The notes beneath the pieces were generated by a model. That model had not been told where the DNA came from, did no database searches, and worked only from the letters and a program-made list of their open reading frames with translations. Below are positions 16,881-25,186 of a DNA stretch of 64,000 bases, piece by piece. A program made the position numbers and the translations under genes. Positions within the stretch are counted from its first letter, which is position 1. Every line of letters begins with the position of its first letter. This DNA is from Paenibacillus glycinis (GTDB taxonomy: Bacteria; Bacillota; Bacilli; Paenibacillales; Paenibacillaceae): positions 107,625 to 171,624 of the forward strand of contig NZ_JAAAMV010000026.1 in the NCBI RefSeq assembly GCF_009909185.1. Direction: 5' to 3'.

Positions 16881-18725
16881 ATGAATCGGGCGGATATTCT
16901 CGCAAGCTTGAAAGCCGGCGCGCCGGCCGGAGCCGGGCTGCTGTTTCCGGAGGGCAATCAGGAGCAATTCTGGAGCCGGTTGAACCACACGGAGCAGGCC
17001 GAGGAGATTCGCGCGGAGGGCCGCAGGCTGCTGGCGGAGCCGATCGCCGAACCGACGTATGCCCAGTTCGCGCTGTTCGAGCGGACGGGCAACCGGCTGG
17101 CGTACGAAGGCGGTTATTTCGCGAAACGGAGACGGCTCAACGCGATGGCGTTCATGTCGCTGCTGGAACCGGCCGACGAGCGGTACCGGACGGCGCTGCA
17201 CGACGTCGTCTGGTCGATCTGCAACGAATACACATGGTGCCTTCCGGCACATTTGCGGGATTCCGCGGAGATGGACGGGGGCATGGCGTTTGCAGTCGAC
17301 TCGCCGGAATGGAGCAGAAGGGAGCGCGGCGCGCGCATCGATCTGTTCGCCGCGGAGACGGGCTTCGCGCTGTGCGAGATTTTGGCGCTGACCGGCAGCG
17401 CGCTTCCGCCTCTGCTGCGCGGCAGGATCGCGGAAGAGGCCGTCGGGCGGCTGTTCAAGCCGTATCTGCTGCACGGTCCGTACCATTGGGAGACGGCCGA
17501 CCATAACTGGGCCGCGGTATGCGCCGGCTCCGTCGCCTCCGCGGCGCTGCTGCTGCTGGACGATGCGGAGCAGCTGGCGCGCATCGTCGAGAAGGCGCTC
17601 GGCACGATGGACCATTATTTGGCGGGCTTCGGTACGGACGGCGCCTGTCTGGAAGGCGTCGGGTATTGGAATTACGGCTTCGGGTATTTCGTGTATTTCG
17701 CGGATATGCTGAAGCGGCGGACGCGGGGCGCGATCGATTTGTTCGACGGCGGGAAAGTGCGGCAGATCGCCCTTTTTCAGCAGAAGGCTTACCTGGACGG
17801 CGCGACGGCGGTCAATTTCTCCGATTCCGCCCAGCATGCGCGCGTGCAGATCGGCCTGTCGCATTATTTGGCGGGTCTGTATCCGGAGATCGCCGTTCCG
17901 CCCGTTCAATTGCGGGCTTCGTTCACGGACGATCATTGCAGCCGCTGGGCGCATGCCTTTCGAAACCTCCTTTGGTTCGATCCGGCGCGCATGGGCGAGC
18001 GCTGGGCGGACGGCGACTTCTACCTGCCGGATGCCCAGTGGCTGGTCTCCCGCCACTCGACCGGCTCCGGGCGTTTCGGCTTTGCCGCCAAGGGCGGCCA
18101 TAACGGCGAACCGCATAACCATAACGACCTCGGGCAGTTCATCCTGACGGGCGACGGCGAGGTGTTCGTCTGCGATCTCGGCAGCGGCGAATACACGGCC
18201 GATTACTTCGGCGCGGCGCGCTACGATTACGCCTGCAACGGGTCGCAGGGCCATTCGGTACCGATCGTGGACGGCTGCCGTCAGCTGGAAGGCCGAGCGA
18301 ATGCCGCCCGCGGCGTGCAGGCAAGCATCGGCGAAGCGCGGGACGAGCTGCAGCTCGACTTGGCGGAGGCATACCGCCTGCCGGGGCTGACCGCGCTCGT
18401 TCGGCGGTACGAATGGCATAAAGCGGAGCTGCCGTTCCTCGTGCTGGAGGATGCGTACAGCTTCGAGGAAGCGCCGGACGCCATCGTGGAGCGCATCGTG
18501 ACCCGCATCCGGCCAGCCGCGGACGGCGATTCGCGCGTGGTGCTGCCGGGGACGAACGGGGGCAGCCTGGTCATTCATTTCGACGCCGCGGCGCTGCGTC
18601 CCGACATCGAAAGCCATACGATGCGGGACCATGACGGGCGGGACGCTGCCTGGTACGCGATCGATTTCCGCGTGCTCGATCCGCACCCGGAGCAGCGGGT
18701 TAGATTGACGTTTCGGTTCGCGTGA
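16881..18725 (+). CDS. Heparinase II/III-family polysaccharide lyase, cytoplasmic
   Basis: 614 residues. Two parts are visible: a helical (alpha/alpha)n-toroid domain (about 1-380, with HGPYHWETADHNWAAVCAGS near 195-214 and GYWNYGFGYFVYF near 259-271) and a C-terminal beta-sandwich region of the Heparinase II/III type, starting with the hallmark GHNGEPHNHNDLGQFIL near 404-420. The His/Asn/Tyr residues in these blocks correspond to the catalytic and metal sites. The family cleaves uronate-containing polysaccharides by beta-elimination; the products would feed the Kdu/Kdg genes 7 kb upstream. No signal peptide, so it probably acts on imported oligosaccharides. Start ATG 16881 with GGGAGGA seven bases upstream. 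Substrate (heparosan-like, alginate-like or other) is unresolved. Confidence 0.9.
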   Translation: MNRADILASLKAGAPAGAGLLFPEGNQEQFWSRLNHTEQAEEIRAEGRRLLAEPIAEPTYAQFALFERTGNRLAYEGGYFAKRRRLNAMAFMSLLEPADERYRTALHDVVWSICNEYTWCLPAHLRDSAEMDGGMAFAVDSPEWSRRERGARIDLFAAETGFALCEILALTGSALPPLLRGRIAEEAVGRLFKPYLLHGPYHWETADHNWAAVCAGSVASAALLLLDDAEQLARIVEKALGTMDHYLAGFGTDGACLEGVGYWNYGFGYFVYFADMLKRRTRGAIDLFDGGKVRQIALFQQKAYLDGATAVNFSDSAQHARVQIGLSHYLAGLYPEIAVPPVQLRASFTDDHCSRWAHAFRNLLWFDPARMGERWADGDFYLPDAQWLVSRHSTGSGRFGFAAKGGHNGEPHNHNDLGQFILTGDGEVFVCDLGSGEYTADYFGAARYDYACNGSQGHSVPIVDGCRQLEGRANAARGVQASIGEARDELQLDLAEAYRLPGLTALVRRYEWHKAELPFLVLEDAYSFEEAPDAIVERIVTRIRPAADGDSRVVLPGTNGGSLVIHFDAAALRPDIESHTMRDHDGRDAAWYAIDFRVLDPHPEQRVRLTFRFA

Positions 18726-18867
18726 ATGCAAGACGAATAATCCGGCGGCCGCTTCATGTCCATGCCGGTCCCGGGCAAAGCCTGCGCGGGTTGTTCCCGA
18801 CAAACGCCGTTCGCCCTCCTTCACTCGTAAGCCGATCGATTCCGTCCGTCCAAAGCCGCGCCTTGAA

Positions 18868-18911
18868 CAAAACGGACCGCAAGCCCATCGGCCAGTTTGC
18901 GGTCCGTTTTG
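18868..18911. terminator. Bidirectional terminator between convergent genes
   Basis: CAAAACGGACCGCAA (18868-18882) pairs with TTTGCGGTCCGTTTTG (18896-18911). The A-run and T-run on the two sides allow termination in both directions. Confidence 0.8.
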
Positions 18912-18945
18912 AATTTCGCGGAATCGGATCGGCCTTGCCGAATCG

Positions 18946-19533
18946 TCAATCCGCCAGCATGAAGCGCTCGAGTTCGGCCAGCTTGTCCGCCGTGAACGGC
19001 CCCGAGTTGTCGAACTCGAGCACCGACGACGGCCGCAGCGGCCAGGCGATCGCGCGTCGGCGGAGGGAGCCGCGGAATTGCGGCCAATTGTCCAGCTTCC
19101 AGGCGTCGAGCGACGAGCCGCGCGCTTGGATCCGCTGCCGGTAATCGTCGTCGCCGGGCAGATAGACGGAGACGACCTTGACCGCGACGTCGCCGGTCGT
19201 CGCGCCGATGCGGGCAAGCTCGCGGTCGAGCCACGCCGGGTCGTCCGTCTCCTTGGTGAACGGGCCGATCGCGACGGCGTCCAGGCCGAGCGACAGCTGC
19301 TGCAGCGCGGCGTCCATGGTGATCCGGTACCCGAGATCGCGGCAGTGCGCCTTGTAGAAGGGCGAATCCCGATCCGCGGGATCCTTGCCGGCGAGCGTCA
19401 TGATCACCTCCGCGGCGGGCCGCAGCAGCGTATCCATATCCAGGAACGCGCCGCCGTGCCGGCGAACCCATGCTTCCGCGAGCGTCGTTTTCCCCGCGCC
19501 GGCGGGGCCGATGAAGAAGAGAAGCTTGCGCAT
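18946..19533 (-). CDS. P-loop kinase-like ATPase of unknown substrate
   Basis: 195 residues. The N-terminus is a strand plus Walker A, LLFFIGPAGAGKTT (4-17). DMDTLLRP near 32-39 fits the acidic second site of small-molecule kinases such as shikimate kinase or zeta-toxin-like proteins. The rest has no motif I recognise. Cytoplasmic. CGGAGG lies before the ATG at 19533, and an extended -10 box is further upstream. It is a single-gene unit, convergent with the lyase gene. The substrate cannot be read from sequence. Confidence 0.85.
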   Translation of the reverse strand: MRKLLFFIGPAGAGKTTLAEAWVRRHGGAFLDMDTLLRPAAEVIMTLAGKDPADRDSPFYKAHCRDLGYRITMDAALQQLSLGLDAVAIGPFTKETDDPAWLDRELARIGATTGDVAVKVVSVYLPGDDDYRQRIQARGSSLDAWKLDNWPQFRGSLRRRAIAWPLRPSSVLEFDNSGPFTADKLAELERFMLAD

Positions 19534-19563
19534 CGCGTACCTCCGGTGTGCGTTTTTAGTCGT

Positions 19564-19572
19564 ATTGTAACA
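19564..19572 (-). promoter_or_regulatory. Extended -10 promoter element of the P-loop kinase gene
   Basis: On the minus strand TGTTACAAT forms a TG-N-TACAAT extended -10 box, 31 bases upstream of the start codon. No good -35 box is present, as is usual for extended -10 promoters. The rest of 19573-19782 shows no gene. Confidence 0.45.
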
Positions 19573-19782
19573 CAGCTTCCGCGCGGGGTGGGAACTTGCG
19601 GACGGCAGCTATGATTCAGAAGCCTCCGGTGCTAGGCGGTATGGCGCTGGCTGCAGCGGCTGGCGGCGCCGCGTAACGCGCGAGCGGTTCCAAATACGTT
19701 CGTCGTATGAAGTCAATGATGATATAAAGCAAGGTCAACCGCGTCGAATGATTCCCCCTTCATGCGATATGCGCAAGAACGA

Positions 19783-20385
19783 TCACAGGCAAATGTCGAT
19801 TACCGGGCCAATCGGGTTTTTCCGCAGCGGCTCAGCATAAGCCTGGAACTGTAGCTCCATTCCCGTCGAATCGTCAGGCAGAGGCGGAGATACCACGTAA
19901 TTGTACACATTGTGGCCGGACGAACTGCTGCCGATCGTCATCCTGCACTCGTACGTCTCGTCGATATGCAGCTCGTAGAAGTTTCTTCGGGATGCGCGAT
20001 CGCTTCGGTCGTCGGTTTCCTCTTCCCGGTCGATCGTGAAACGAACGACGCTCGCGTTCGGATAGTGGTTGATAAAAGGCACGGCGTATAAAGAATTCTC
20101 CTGCTCGACGAATCGCGACACCAGCCTGCGCTTCACAGGGCCGGACGGCACTACGATAGGGCGGAGATGCTCCTCATTGTTCAGGAGACCGAATAATGAT
20201 TTCAATAAATCTTCGTACAAACCGGTAGCGGCCGCCCACTCCGCAATATACGCGAAGGGCGGATAACCCGGGTTGTTGTCCGCAAGGTCCTTTCGCTGCC
20301 TCAGCAGCCAACACAGTTGCTCGTCGATATCCTTGACCCGTTCGTCGTAATACTCCGTCGGACGCACGTAGGGCATTCGTTTCAT
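19783..20385 (-). CDS. Conserved-looking protein of unknown function
   Basis: 200 residues, no membrane segment or signal peptide. The start MKRMPYVRP at 20385 follows GAGGAGGATGACG closely. The N-terminal third is helical (DERVKDIDEQLCWLLRQRKDLADN), reading like a chorismate-mutase-like or coiled helix pair. The middle and C-terminal parts look beta-rich (SVVRFTIDREEE, NFYELHIDETYECRMTIGSS). I do not recognise the family. It is a single-gene unit upstream of a repeat-rich zone. Confidence 0.7.
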   Translation of the reverse strand: MKRMPYVRPTEYYDERVKDIDEQLCWLLRQRKDLADNNPGYPPFAYIAEWAAATGLYEDLLKSLFGLLNNEEHLRPIVVPSGPVKRRLVSRFVEQENSLYAVPFINHYPNASVVRFTIDREEETDDRSDRASRRNFYELHIDETYECRMTIGSSSSGHNVYNYVVSPPLPDDSTGMELQFQAYAEPLRKNPIGPVIDICL

Positions 20386-20592
20386 CGTCATCCTCCTCGG
20401 GTGAAGCTCTAATAACTCAAATAGTTCGATCGCTAGCTTAAGTATACCCCTTCGATAGAGGATGCAACGTAATTTTTCCCGAGAGCGGCATTTGCCGGAA
20501 ACGAGGTTGGATAGGAGGAGGCGGTTAATGGCAGGTGCAGGAATTGCTGCAAAAGTACAGGAATTCGCATCGTGTTCCAGCCTTGAAGAGAA

Positions 20593-20775
20593 ATTTCCTG
20601 CAAATATGCAGGAAATACATTGCAAATTAACCGCCCGTGCGGGTCGATGGACGGAAATGCTGCAGATTTGCAATATTCTCCCGATTGGCCGCTCTATCTC
20701 GGAAAAATGCTGCGGATTTGCAGTATTTCCGCGGATCACGGTTGCATTGCCGAGAATGTTGCTGGTCAGCAGCAA
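20593..20775. repeat. Cluster of CTGCA-type dyad repeats (REP/MITE-like)
   Basis: Four hairpin-forming dyads share a CTGC core: 20593-20616 (perfect 10-bp stem ATTTCCTGCA/TGCAGGAAAT), 20656-20677 (AATGCTGCA with TTGCAATATT), 20701-20730 (GGAAAAATGCTGC with TTTGCAGTATTTCC) and 20759-20775 (TTGCTG/CAGCAA). They lie in a 608-base stretch (20386-20993) that holds no gene. The pattern suggests a dispersed intergenic repeat family. Confidence 0.6.
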
Positions 20776-20860
20776 TCTTCATCTCGGCTGCAGCAATGGA
20801 AAATTGCCCGTCGGCCGCATTCCCGCTCTTCACCTGAACGACAACAGGCAGAGGCTGCCT

Positions 20861-20982
20861 CGCGCCATCGGGATGATGCGCTGGACAGTCTCTGCCTAAC
20901 GGCACCATCGGGGATGACGCTCGAGACAGCCTCTGCCTGACGGCGCCATCGGGGATGATGCGCGGGACAGCCTCTGTCTGAC
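20861..20982. repeat. Three tandem ~41-bp units
   Basis: Units begin at 20861, 20901 and 20942. Each contains a CCATCGGGGATGA-like block and ends in a CTCTGCCTGAC-like block with a few substitutions. Non-coding as far as can be seen. Confidence 0.7.
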
Positions 20983-20993
20983 GGCGGGGCGGG

Positions 20994-21188
20994 TCAATGG
21001 CCTTTTTTTCGAATGCGTTTATGACGGTGCTCCGCCCATTCCTTCGCCTGCGAGGTCGCGATCGAGATCGCGCGTCCTTCTTCGTACCCGTCCTCCAGCA
21101 GCGCATTGGCAATGTCGATCGCTTTGTTGCGCACGGGAGCCAGGAAGTTCTTGAGCGATTCCGGATAATCGTCATGAGTCCACGGCAT
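20994..21188 (-). CDS. Small YdaT-like protein
   Basis: 64 residues. MPWTHDDYPESLKNF, then VRNKAIDIANALLEDGYEEG and AISIATSQAKEWAE, match the small helical N-terminal domain found in Bacillus YdaT and related short proteins (recognised from memory). Function unknown. The C-terminus is strongly basic (HRHKRIRKKGH). The start is ATG 21188, eight bases after AAAGGAGG; a longer frame from 21218 lacks support. It is probably a general stress or nucleoid-type small protein, but that is a guess. Confidence 0.85.
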   Translation of the reverse strand: MPWTHDDYPESLKNFLAPVRNKAIDIANALLEDGYEEGRAISIATSQAKEWAEHRHKRIRKKGH

Positions 21189-21531
21189 GGCAACGGCCTC
21201 CTTTGCAGCTGTTCTCAAGGTTCATTAGCCGAATCGCGAAGCTCCTAAACATCCGGCACGGAACAGAGGATTGGTCTGCCTTGCCCAGCCGCCGTCCGCC
21301 GTCCGCCGCCGCTCGCCGCCGCTGGCCGCCGTGCGGCGAGCCATCTTCCGCCATAAATTCGTTCTGCCAAAGGTTGTGGGGGGGAAGGTAACCTGAATCG
21401 TCTCGTATAGATCCCGGACGCGGGGGTCATTTGGTAAAGGACCGCCCCGCCTCGTTCAGCCCGCAATTGTAAAAGTTAGATGCGGAAATCAGCAACCATA
21501 CCACATCCGAGTAAGAAATAAGCACAAAAAT

Positions 21532-21564
21532 TAATAGCGCTTTCAAGCGGAAGGGGCGTACAAT
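21532..21564 (+). promoter_or_regulatory. cre-like site with -10 box upstream of the 57-bp repeats
   Basis: TAATAGCGCTTTCA (21532-21545) matches the cre consensus at 12 of 14 positions, and TACAAT follows at 21559-21564. The element points toward the repeat array and the 22207 gene. No good -35 box is visible. 21189-21531 shows no gene. Confidence 0.5.
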
Positions 21565-21639
21565 GGGAGTGTTGCTTCCGCGCTTCCGACCCGGGAAGCA
21601 CTAGCGTTGCATGCCGCATCGATGGGTTGCCGTCGCGCC

Positions 21640-21990
21640 ACGCGGAATACGCTCGCCGAAGCGCGGCGCCGAGCGAACGGCCATCCGCCGCGAGCCGCGT
21701 GGAACACGCTCGCCGAGGCGCGGCGCCGAGCGGACGGCCATCCGCCGCGAGCCGCGCGGAATACGCTCGCCGAAGCGCGGCGCCGAGCGAACGGCCATCC
21801 GCCGCGAGCCGCGTGGAACACGCTCGCCGAGGCGCGGCGCCGAGCGGACGGCCATCCGCCGCGAGCCGCGCGGAATACGCTCGCCGAGGCGCGGCGCCGA
21901 GCGAACGGCCATCCGCCGCGAGCCGCGCGGAACACGCTCGCCGAGGCGCGGCGCCGAGCGAACGGCAACCGCCGCGTGAGCCCGGGCCTG
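21640..21990 (+). repeat. Six tandem 57-bp GC-rich repeats in the leader of the 22207 gene
   Basis: The core CGCGGCGCCGAG recurs at 21662, 21719, 21776, 21833, 21890 and 21947, exactly 57 bases apart. Units 1-4 alternate between two variants (A-B-A-B, a 114-bp higher-order period); units 5 and 6 are mixed. Each unit holds CGCTC and GAGCG flanking GGCGCGGCGCC, so hairpins are possible. Because 57 is divisible by three, several frames on both strands stay open here, but none has a ribosome binding site or a recognisable product. Confidence 0.9.
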
Positions 21991-22206
21991 CGGCGAGCCG
22001 TATCCGAAGCATCCGCGCTGGGATGTCAGCGGCTCCGCGAAACCTGCCCGGAGCTGCCCGGCGAGCGGCAAGATCGATTGCCAAGCAAGCAACGGTCCCG
22101 TCGTCCGTTCGGCCAAGCCGGAGAAGCCTAAGAACACGAAGTCGATCAACAAACGGAAGCCGGCATCAAGCTTGGCGTTCCTTTTAACCGGAGAGGGGTA
22201 CTCGTC

Positions 22207-22968
22207 ATGATTTTCTCACCATCGCTGGATGCCATATTCAGCAAAACCGACCTGTCGTTCGCCGAACGCGTGCAGCGGACGGGGGAGCTGGGCTTCAAGG
22301 CTTTCGAATTCTGGGGCTGGGGCGATAAGGACCTGGACGCGCTTGCGGCCTTGAAGGACCGGCTCGGCCTGCGCGTCGGCTCGTTCTGCACGAAGCACGG
22401 CAACCTGGTCGACCCGTCGCAGCGCGGCGCGTATATCGGGGGCTTGATCGAAAGCATCGCGGCGGCGAAGAAGCTCGGCTGCGAATACTTGATCGCGACG
22501 GTCGGCAACGCCGTCGAAGGCGCATCGCGCGAAGCGCAGCATGACAGCATCGTGGACGGGCTGAAGGCGTCGGCGCCGTACCTGGAGGAAGCGGGCATTA
22601 CGCTCGTGGTGGAACCGCTCAATGAGTTGGTCGACCATCGCGGCTATTATTTGGTCCGCACGGACGAAGCCTTCGCGATCATCGACAAGGTCGGCAGCAG
22701 CCGCGTGAAGGTGCTCTACGACGTCTACCACCAGCAGATTTCCGAAGGCAATCTGATCCCGACGATCAAGGCGAACATCGGCCGCATCGGCTATTTCCAT
22801 ATCGCCGACCACCCGGGACGCCACGAGATCGGCACGGGGGAGATTAACTATCGCAACGTGCTGAACGCGATCCGGGATGCGGGCTACGCCGGCTATGTCG
22901 GCTTGGAATATTTTCCGCTGCAGGGCGTCGACGAAGGATTGACGGCGTTTCTGAAGGAATTCGCCTGA
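22207..22968 (+). CDS. Hydroxypyruvate isomerase-family sugar isomerase (TIM barrel)
   Basis: 253 residues of the xylose-isomerase-like/AP-endonuclease-2 TIM-barrel fold. The metal-site and substrate residues lie in VVEPLNEL near 138-145, VKVLYDVYHQQISEGN near 170-185, GYFHIADHPGRHEIGTGEINY near 197-217 and GLEYFP near 236-241. This set matches Hyi-type hydroxypyruvate isomerases and related tagaturonate or other sugar epimerases; the exact sugar is uncertain. GGAGAGGGG lies upstream of the ATG. The transcript probably starts about 640 bases upstream at the cre-linked promoter and would carry the 57-bp repeats. Confidence 0.88.
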   Translation: MIFSPSLDAIFSKTDLSFAERVQRTGELGFKAFEFWGWGDKDLDALAALKDRLGLRVGSFCTKHGNLVDPSQRGAYIGGLIESIAAAKKLGCEYLIATVGNAVEGASREAQHDSIVDGLKASAPYLEEAGITLVVEPLNELVDHRGYYLVRTDEAFAIIDKVGSSRVKVLYDVYHQQISEGNLIPTIKANIGRIGYFHIADHPGRHEIGTGEINYRNVLNAIRDAGYAGYVGLEYFPLQGVDEGLTAFLKEFA

Positions 22969-22988
22969 TCGCCAAATGCAAGCCATCG

Positions 22989-23022
22989 AAACTGCTTCCG
23001 GTCATGGGCCGGAGGCAGTTTT
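22989..23022 (+). terminator. Intrinsic terminator after the isomerase gene
   Basis: AAACTGCTTCCGG (22989-23001) pairs with CCGGAGGCAGTTTT (23009-23022), ending in a short T-run. Confidence 0.75.
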
Positions 23023-23126
23023 CCGTTTGTCCTGCCAACAGGCTAATCCACGAGAAGGATCCGTTTCCGCGGCTTTCCAGTCTTTGGCGGAATGAGGTAA
23101 ATTAGGAGCAAAGGGGCGATGCCGGC

Positions 23127-23792
23127 ATGAAAATCAAAGTGTTGATCGCGGACGACAATTCGTTTATCCGCGAAGGAATGCGCATCATTCTCAATACGTT
23201 CGAGGAATTCGAGGTGCTAGGCGCCGTCGAGGACGGGCAGGAAGCGGTCGAGTACTGCCGGACCAACGACGTGGACGTCGCGCTGCTGGACGTGCGGATG
23301 CCGAACATGAACGGCGTGGAGGCGACGCGGCTCATTACGCAGCACACCGCGACGAAGCCGCTCATCCTGACGACGTTCGACGACGACGAATATATCCTGG
23401 AGGCGGTCCGCTGCGGCGCGAAGGGCTACCTGCTGAAGAACAACGATCCCGAACGCATCCGCGATGCGATCAAGAGCGTCTATCACGGCAACAACGTCCT
23501 GCAGGACATCATTCTCGACAAGCTCAAATCCTCGATCGGCGCGGGGGCGCAGCCTGCCGAACCGGCCGCGCAGGCGCCCGCCGTCAGTCCGATCGATCTC
23601 AGCCCGTTCACCGAACGGGAGATCGAGGTCATGTCGCTCATCGCGAAGGGCTATGCCAATAAGGAGATTTCCAAGGAGCTGTTCATATCCGAAGGCACGA
23701 CGGCGAATTACATCACGTCGATCCTGAATAAGACGGCCCTGGAGCACCGGACCCAGATCGCCATCTATTATTTGACGGGCAGGACCCGCTAG
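23127..23792 (+). CDS. NarL/LuxR-type response regulator (LnrK-like)
   Basis: 221 residues: receiver domain 1-120 with acidic pocket D9-D10, phosphoacceptor D55 (ALLDVRMPNMNG) and the switch lysine in GYLLKNN; then a linker rich in Ala and Pro; then the LuxR helix-turn-helix (TEREIEVMSLIAKGYANKEISKELFISEGT). The C-terminus is slightly short of the usual LuxR ending. It pairs with the DesK-type kinase that starts 25 bases later and probably activates the ABC exporter genes at 25187. In Bacillus subtilis a similar gene set confers linearmycin resistance. Confidence 0.92.
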   Translation: MKIKVLIADDNSFIREGMRIILNTFEEFEVLGAVEDGQEAVEYCRTNDVDVALLDVRMPNMNGVEATRLITQHTATKPLILTTFDDDEYILEAVRCGAKGYLLKNNDPERIRDAIKSVYHGNNVLQDIILDKLKSSIGAGAQPAEPAAQAPAVSPIDLSPFTEREIEVMSLIAKGYANKEISKELFISEGTTANYITSILNKTALEHRTQIAIYYLTGRTR

Positions 23793-23817
23793 CCGCAGAG
23801 AAGGAGGCCCGTCCGCC

Positions 23818-24930
23818 GTGGAATTATGGACAGTCGGCAACAAAACGATCGTATGGATCTACGTCATCGCGCTCGCGTACTTCTCGCGCCCGGAAGCGCC
23901 GCGGCTGCTCGTGCTCTATTTTCTGCTTTATTTGGCGATCAACTTGATCATTCATATTGTGAAGCGGGAGCGGCTGAAGCAGGGGCTTATCGTGCTCGTG
24001 CTGGCTTACGTGCTGCTGTGCGGCGCTTACGTGAAGCCGGAATTCCTGCTGCTGCTGCCGCTTGGCTTCTTCGAGCTGGCTTCGTTCGTTCTTCGCAGGC
24101 AGCGCTTCGCGCTGGCGATCGTGCTTGCGCCGATGCTGTTCATGGCGTCAGGGCTGCTGGTGCATTACGGCTTCATCGCCGTGTTCAGCTTCTTTAACTA
24201 CGCCATGATCAGGCGTTACATGAACCGGGTGAACGCGCAGGAGGACGAGCTGGAGCGCGCGCGGCGGCGCCAACGGGAGCTGGGCCGCCAATTGAACGAC
24301 AACGCGGAATTCGCGCAGGCGAGCGAATACCTCGTGAAGCTCGAGGAACGCAACCGGCTCGCGCAGGAAATTCATGACGGCATCGGGCATTCCATCACCG
24401 GCGGGCTGATCCAGATGGAAGCCGCCAGATTGACGCTCCGGCGCGATCCGGACGGGGCGGAGGCGCTGCTGAACAACGCGATCGCCATCTCCAAGGAGGG
24501 CATCGAACAGATCCGCCGGACGCTCAAGGATATGAAGCCGCCCGTGGAGCAGCTCGGCCTCGGCCGGCTTCGCTCCGCCGTGGAAGCTTTCGGGGGCAAG
24601 TCGGACCTGCTGACGACGGTCGTGCATGAAGGAAGCATGGAAGCCATCACCCCGCTGCAGTGGAAGATCATTCACGAGAACGTGATGGAGGCGCTGACGA
24701 ACGCGGCCAAGTATTCCGGCGCGTCCGCGGTCCACGTGGAGGTGCGGGTGCTGAACCGCTTCATCAAGGCCGTCGTCTCCGACAACGGGCAAGGCGCGGC
24801 CAAGGTGGTCAAAGGCATGGGGCTCATCGGCATGGAGGAACGAACGGCTACCGTGAGCGGTACGGTCACGGCCGACGGCGAGCGCGGATTCGTCGTCACG
24901 ACGCTTATTCCGCGGACGGGCGGCGCTTAG
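23818..24930 (+). CDS. DesK/NarX-type sensor histidine kinase (LnrJ-like)
   Basis: 370 residues. Residues 1-130 form about five transmembrane helices with very short loops, a membrane-sensing layout. A short coiled coil (RYMNRVNAQEDELERARRRQRELG) leads to the HisKA_3 domain with phosphorylated H186 in RLAQEIHDGIGHS. The HATPase domain carries ALTNAAKYS, SDNGQG and GMGLIGMEER. The start is GTG 23818, nine bases after AAGGAGG. The absence of an extracytoplasmic domain suits sensing of membrane-active compounds or damage. Confidence 0.92.
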   Translation: MELWTVGNKTIVWIYVIALAYFSRPEAPRLLVLYFLLYLAINLIIHIVKRERLKQGLIVLVLAYVLLCGAYVKPEFLLLLPLGFFELASFVLRRQRFALAIVLAPMLFMASGLLVHYGFIAVFSFFNYAMIRRYMNRVNAQEDELERARRRQRELGRQLNDNAEFAQASEYLVKLEERNRLAQEIHDGIGHSITGGLIQMEAARLTLRRDPDGAEALLNNAIAISKEGIEQIRRTLKDMKPPVEQLGLGRLRSAVEAFGGKSDLLTTVVHEGSMEAITPLQWKIIHENVMEALTNAAKYSGASAVHVEVRVLNRFIKAVVSDNGQGAAKVVKGMGLIGMEERTATVSGTVTADGERGFVVTTLIPRTGGA

Positions 24931-25073
24931 CGACGCAAGTGGTTACGTAGAGGCAAGAGGCATGAGATTTTTCCTGCCCGAAGCGGGCCATTGCAGGAGG
25001 CGGCTTGAAGCGCGCCGTGAAAGAACCGCAAGCGAATATGAGATTTCCCACGGGGAAGGGATGAACTTATGCA

Positions 25074-25104
25074 CTGACATAAGGGCATTCCTTTTTTTTA
25101 TAAT
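25074..25104 (+). promoter_or_regulatory. Candidate promoter of the ABC exporter operon
   Basis: CTGACA (25074-25079) and TATAAT (25099-25104) are 19 bases apart, longer than the 17-base optimum, which is common at promoters needing a response regulator. It lies 83 bases before the ATPase gene, in the gap between kinase and exporter. Confidence 0.5.
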
Positions 25105-25186
25105 AAGGCCATGAAGGATGAACGGCCGGCGGTCAGCGCTCCAGCCGGTAGCCAATAGACGATCATACGAAAGCGAGTGAGCAAGA

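Noticed and set aside
20861..20982. 41-bp array as a CRISPR locus
   Set aside because: Only three diverged units with no spacer of separate sequence.
21640..21990. 57-bp array as a CRISPR locus
   Set aside because: There are no unique spacers; the full 57-bp unit repeats, alternate units are near-identical, and no cas genes are present.
21476..22187. Several overlapping open frames of 120-200 residues on both strands in the 57-bp repeat array
   Set aside because: The 57-base period keeps frames open by arithmetic. None has a ribosome binding site, and the products are repetitive Arg/Ala-rich chains.
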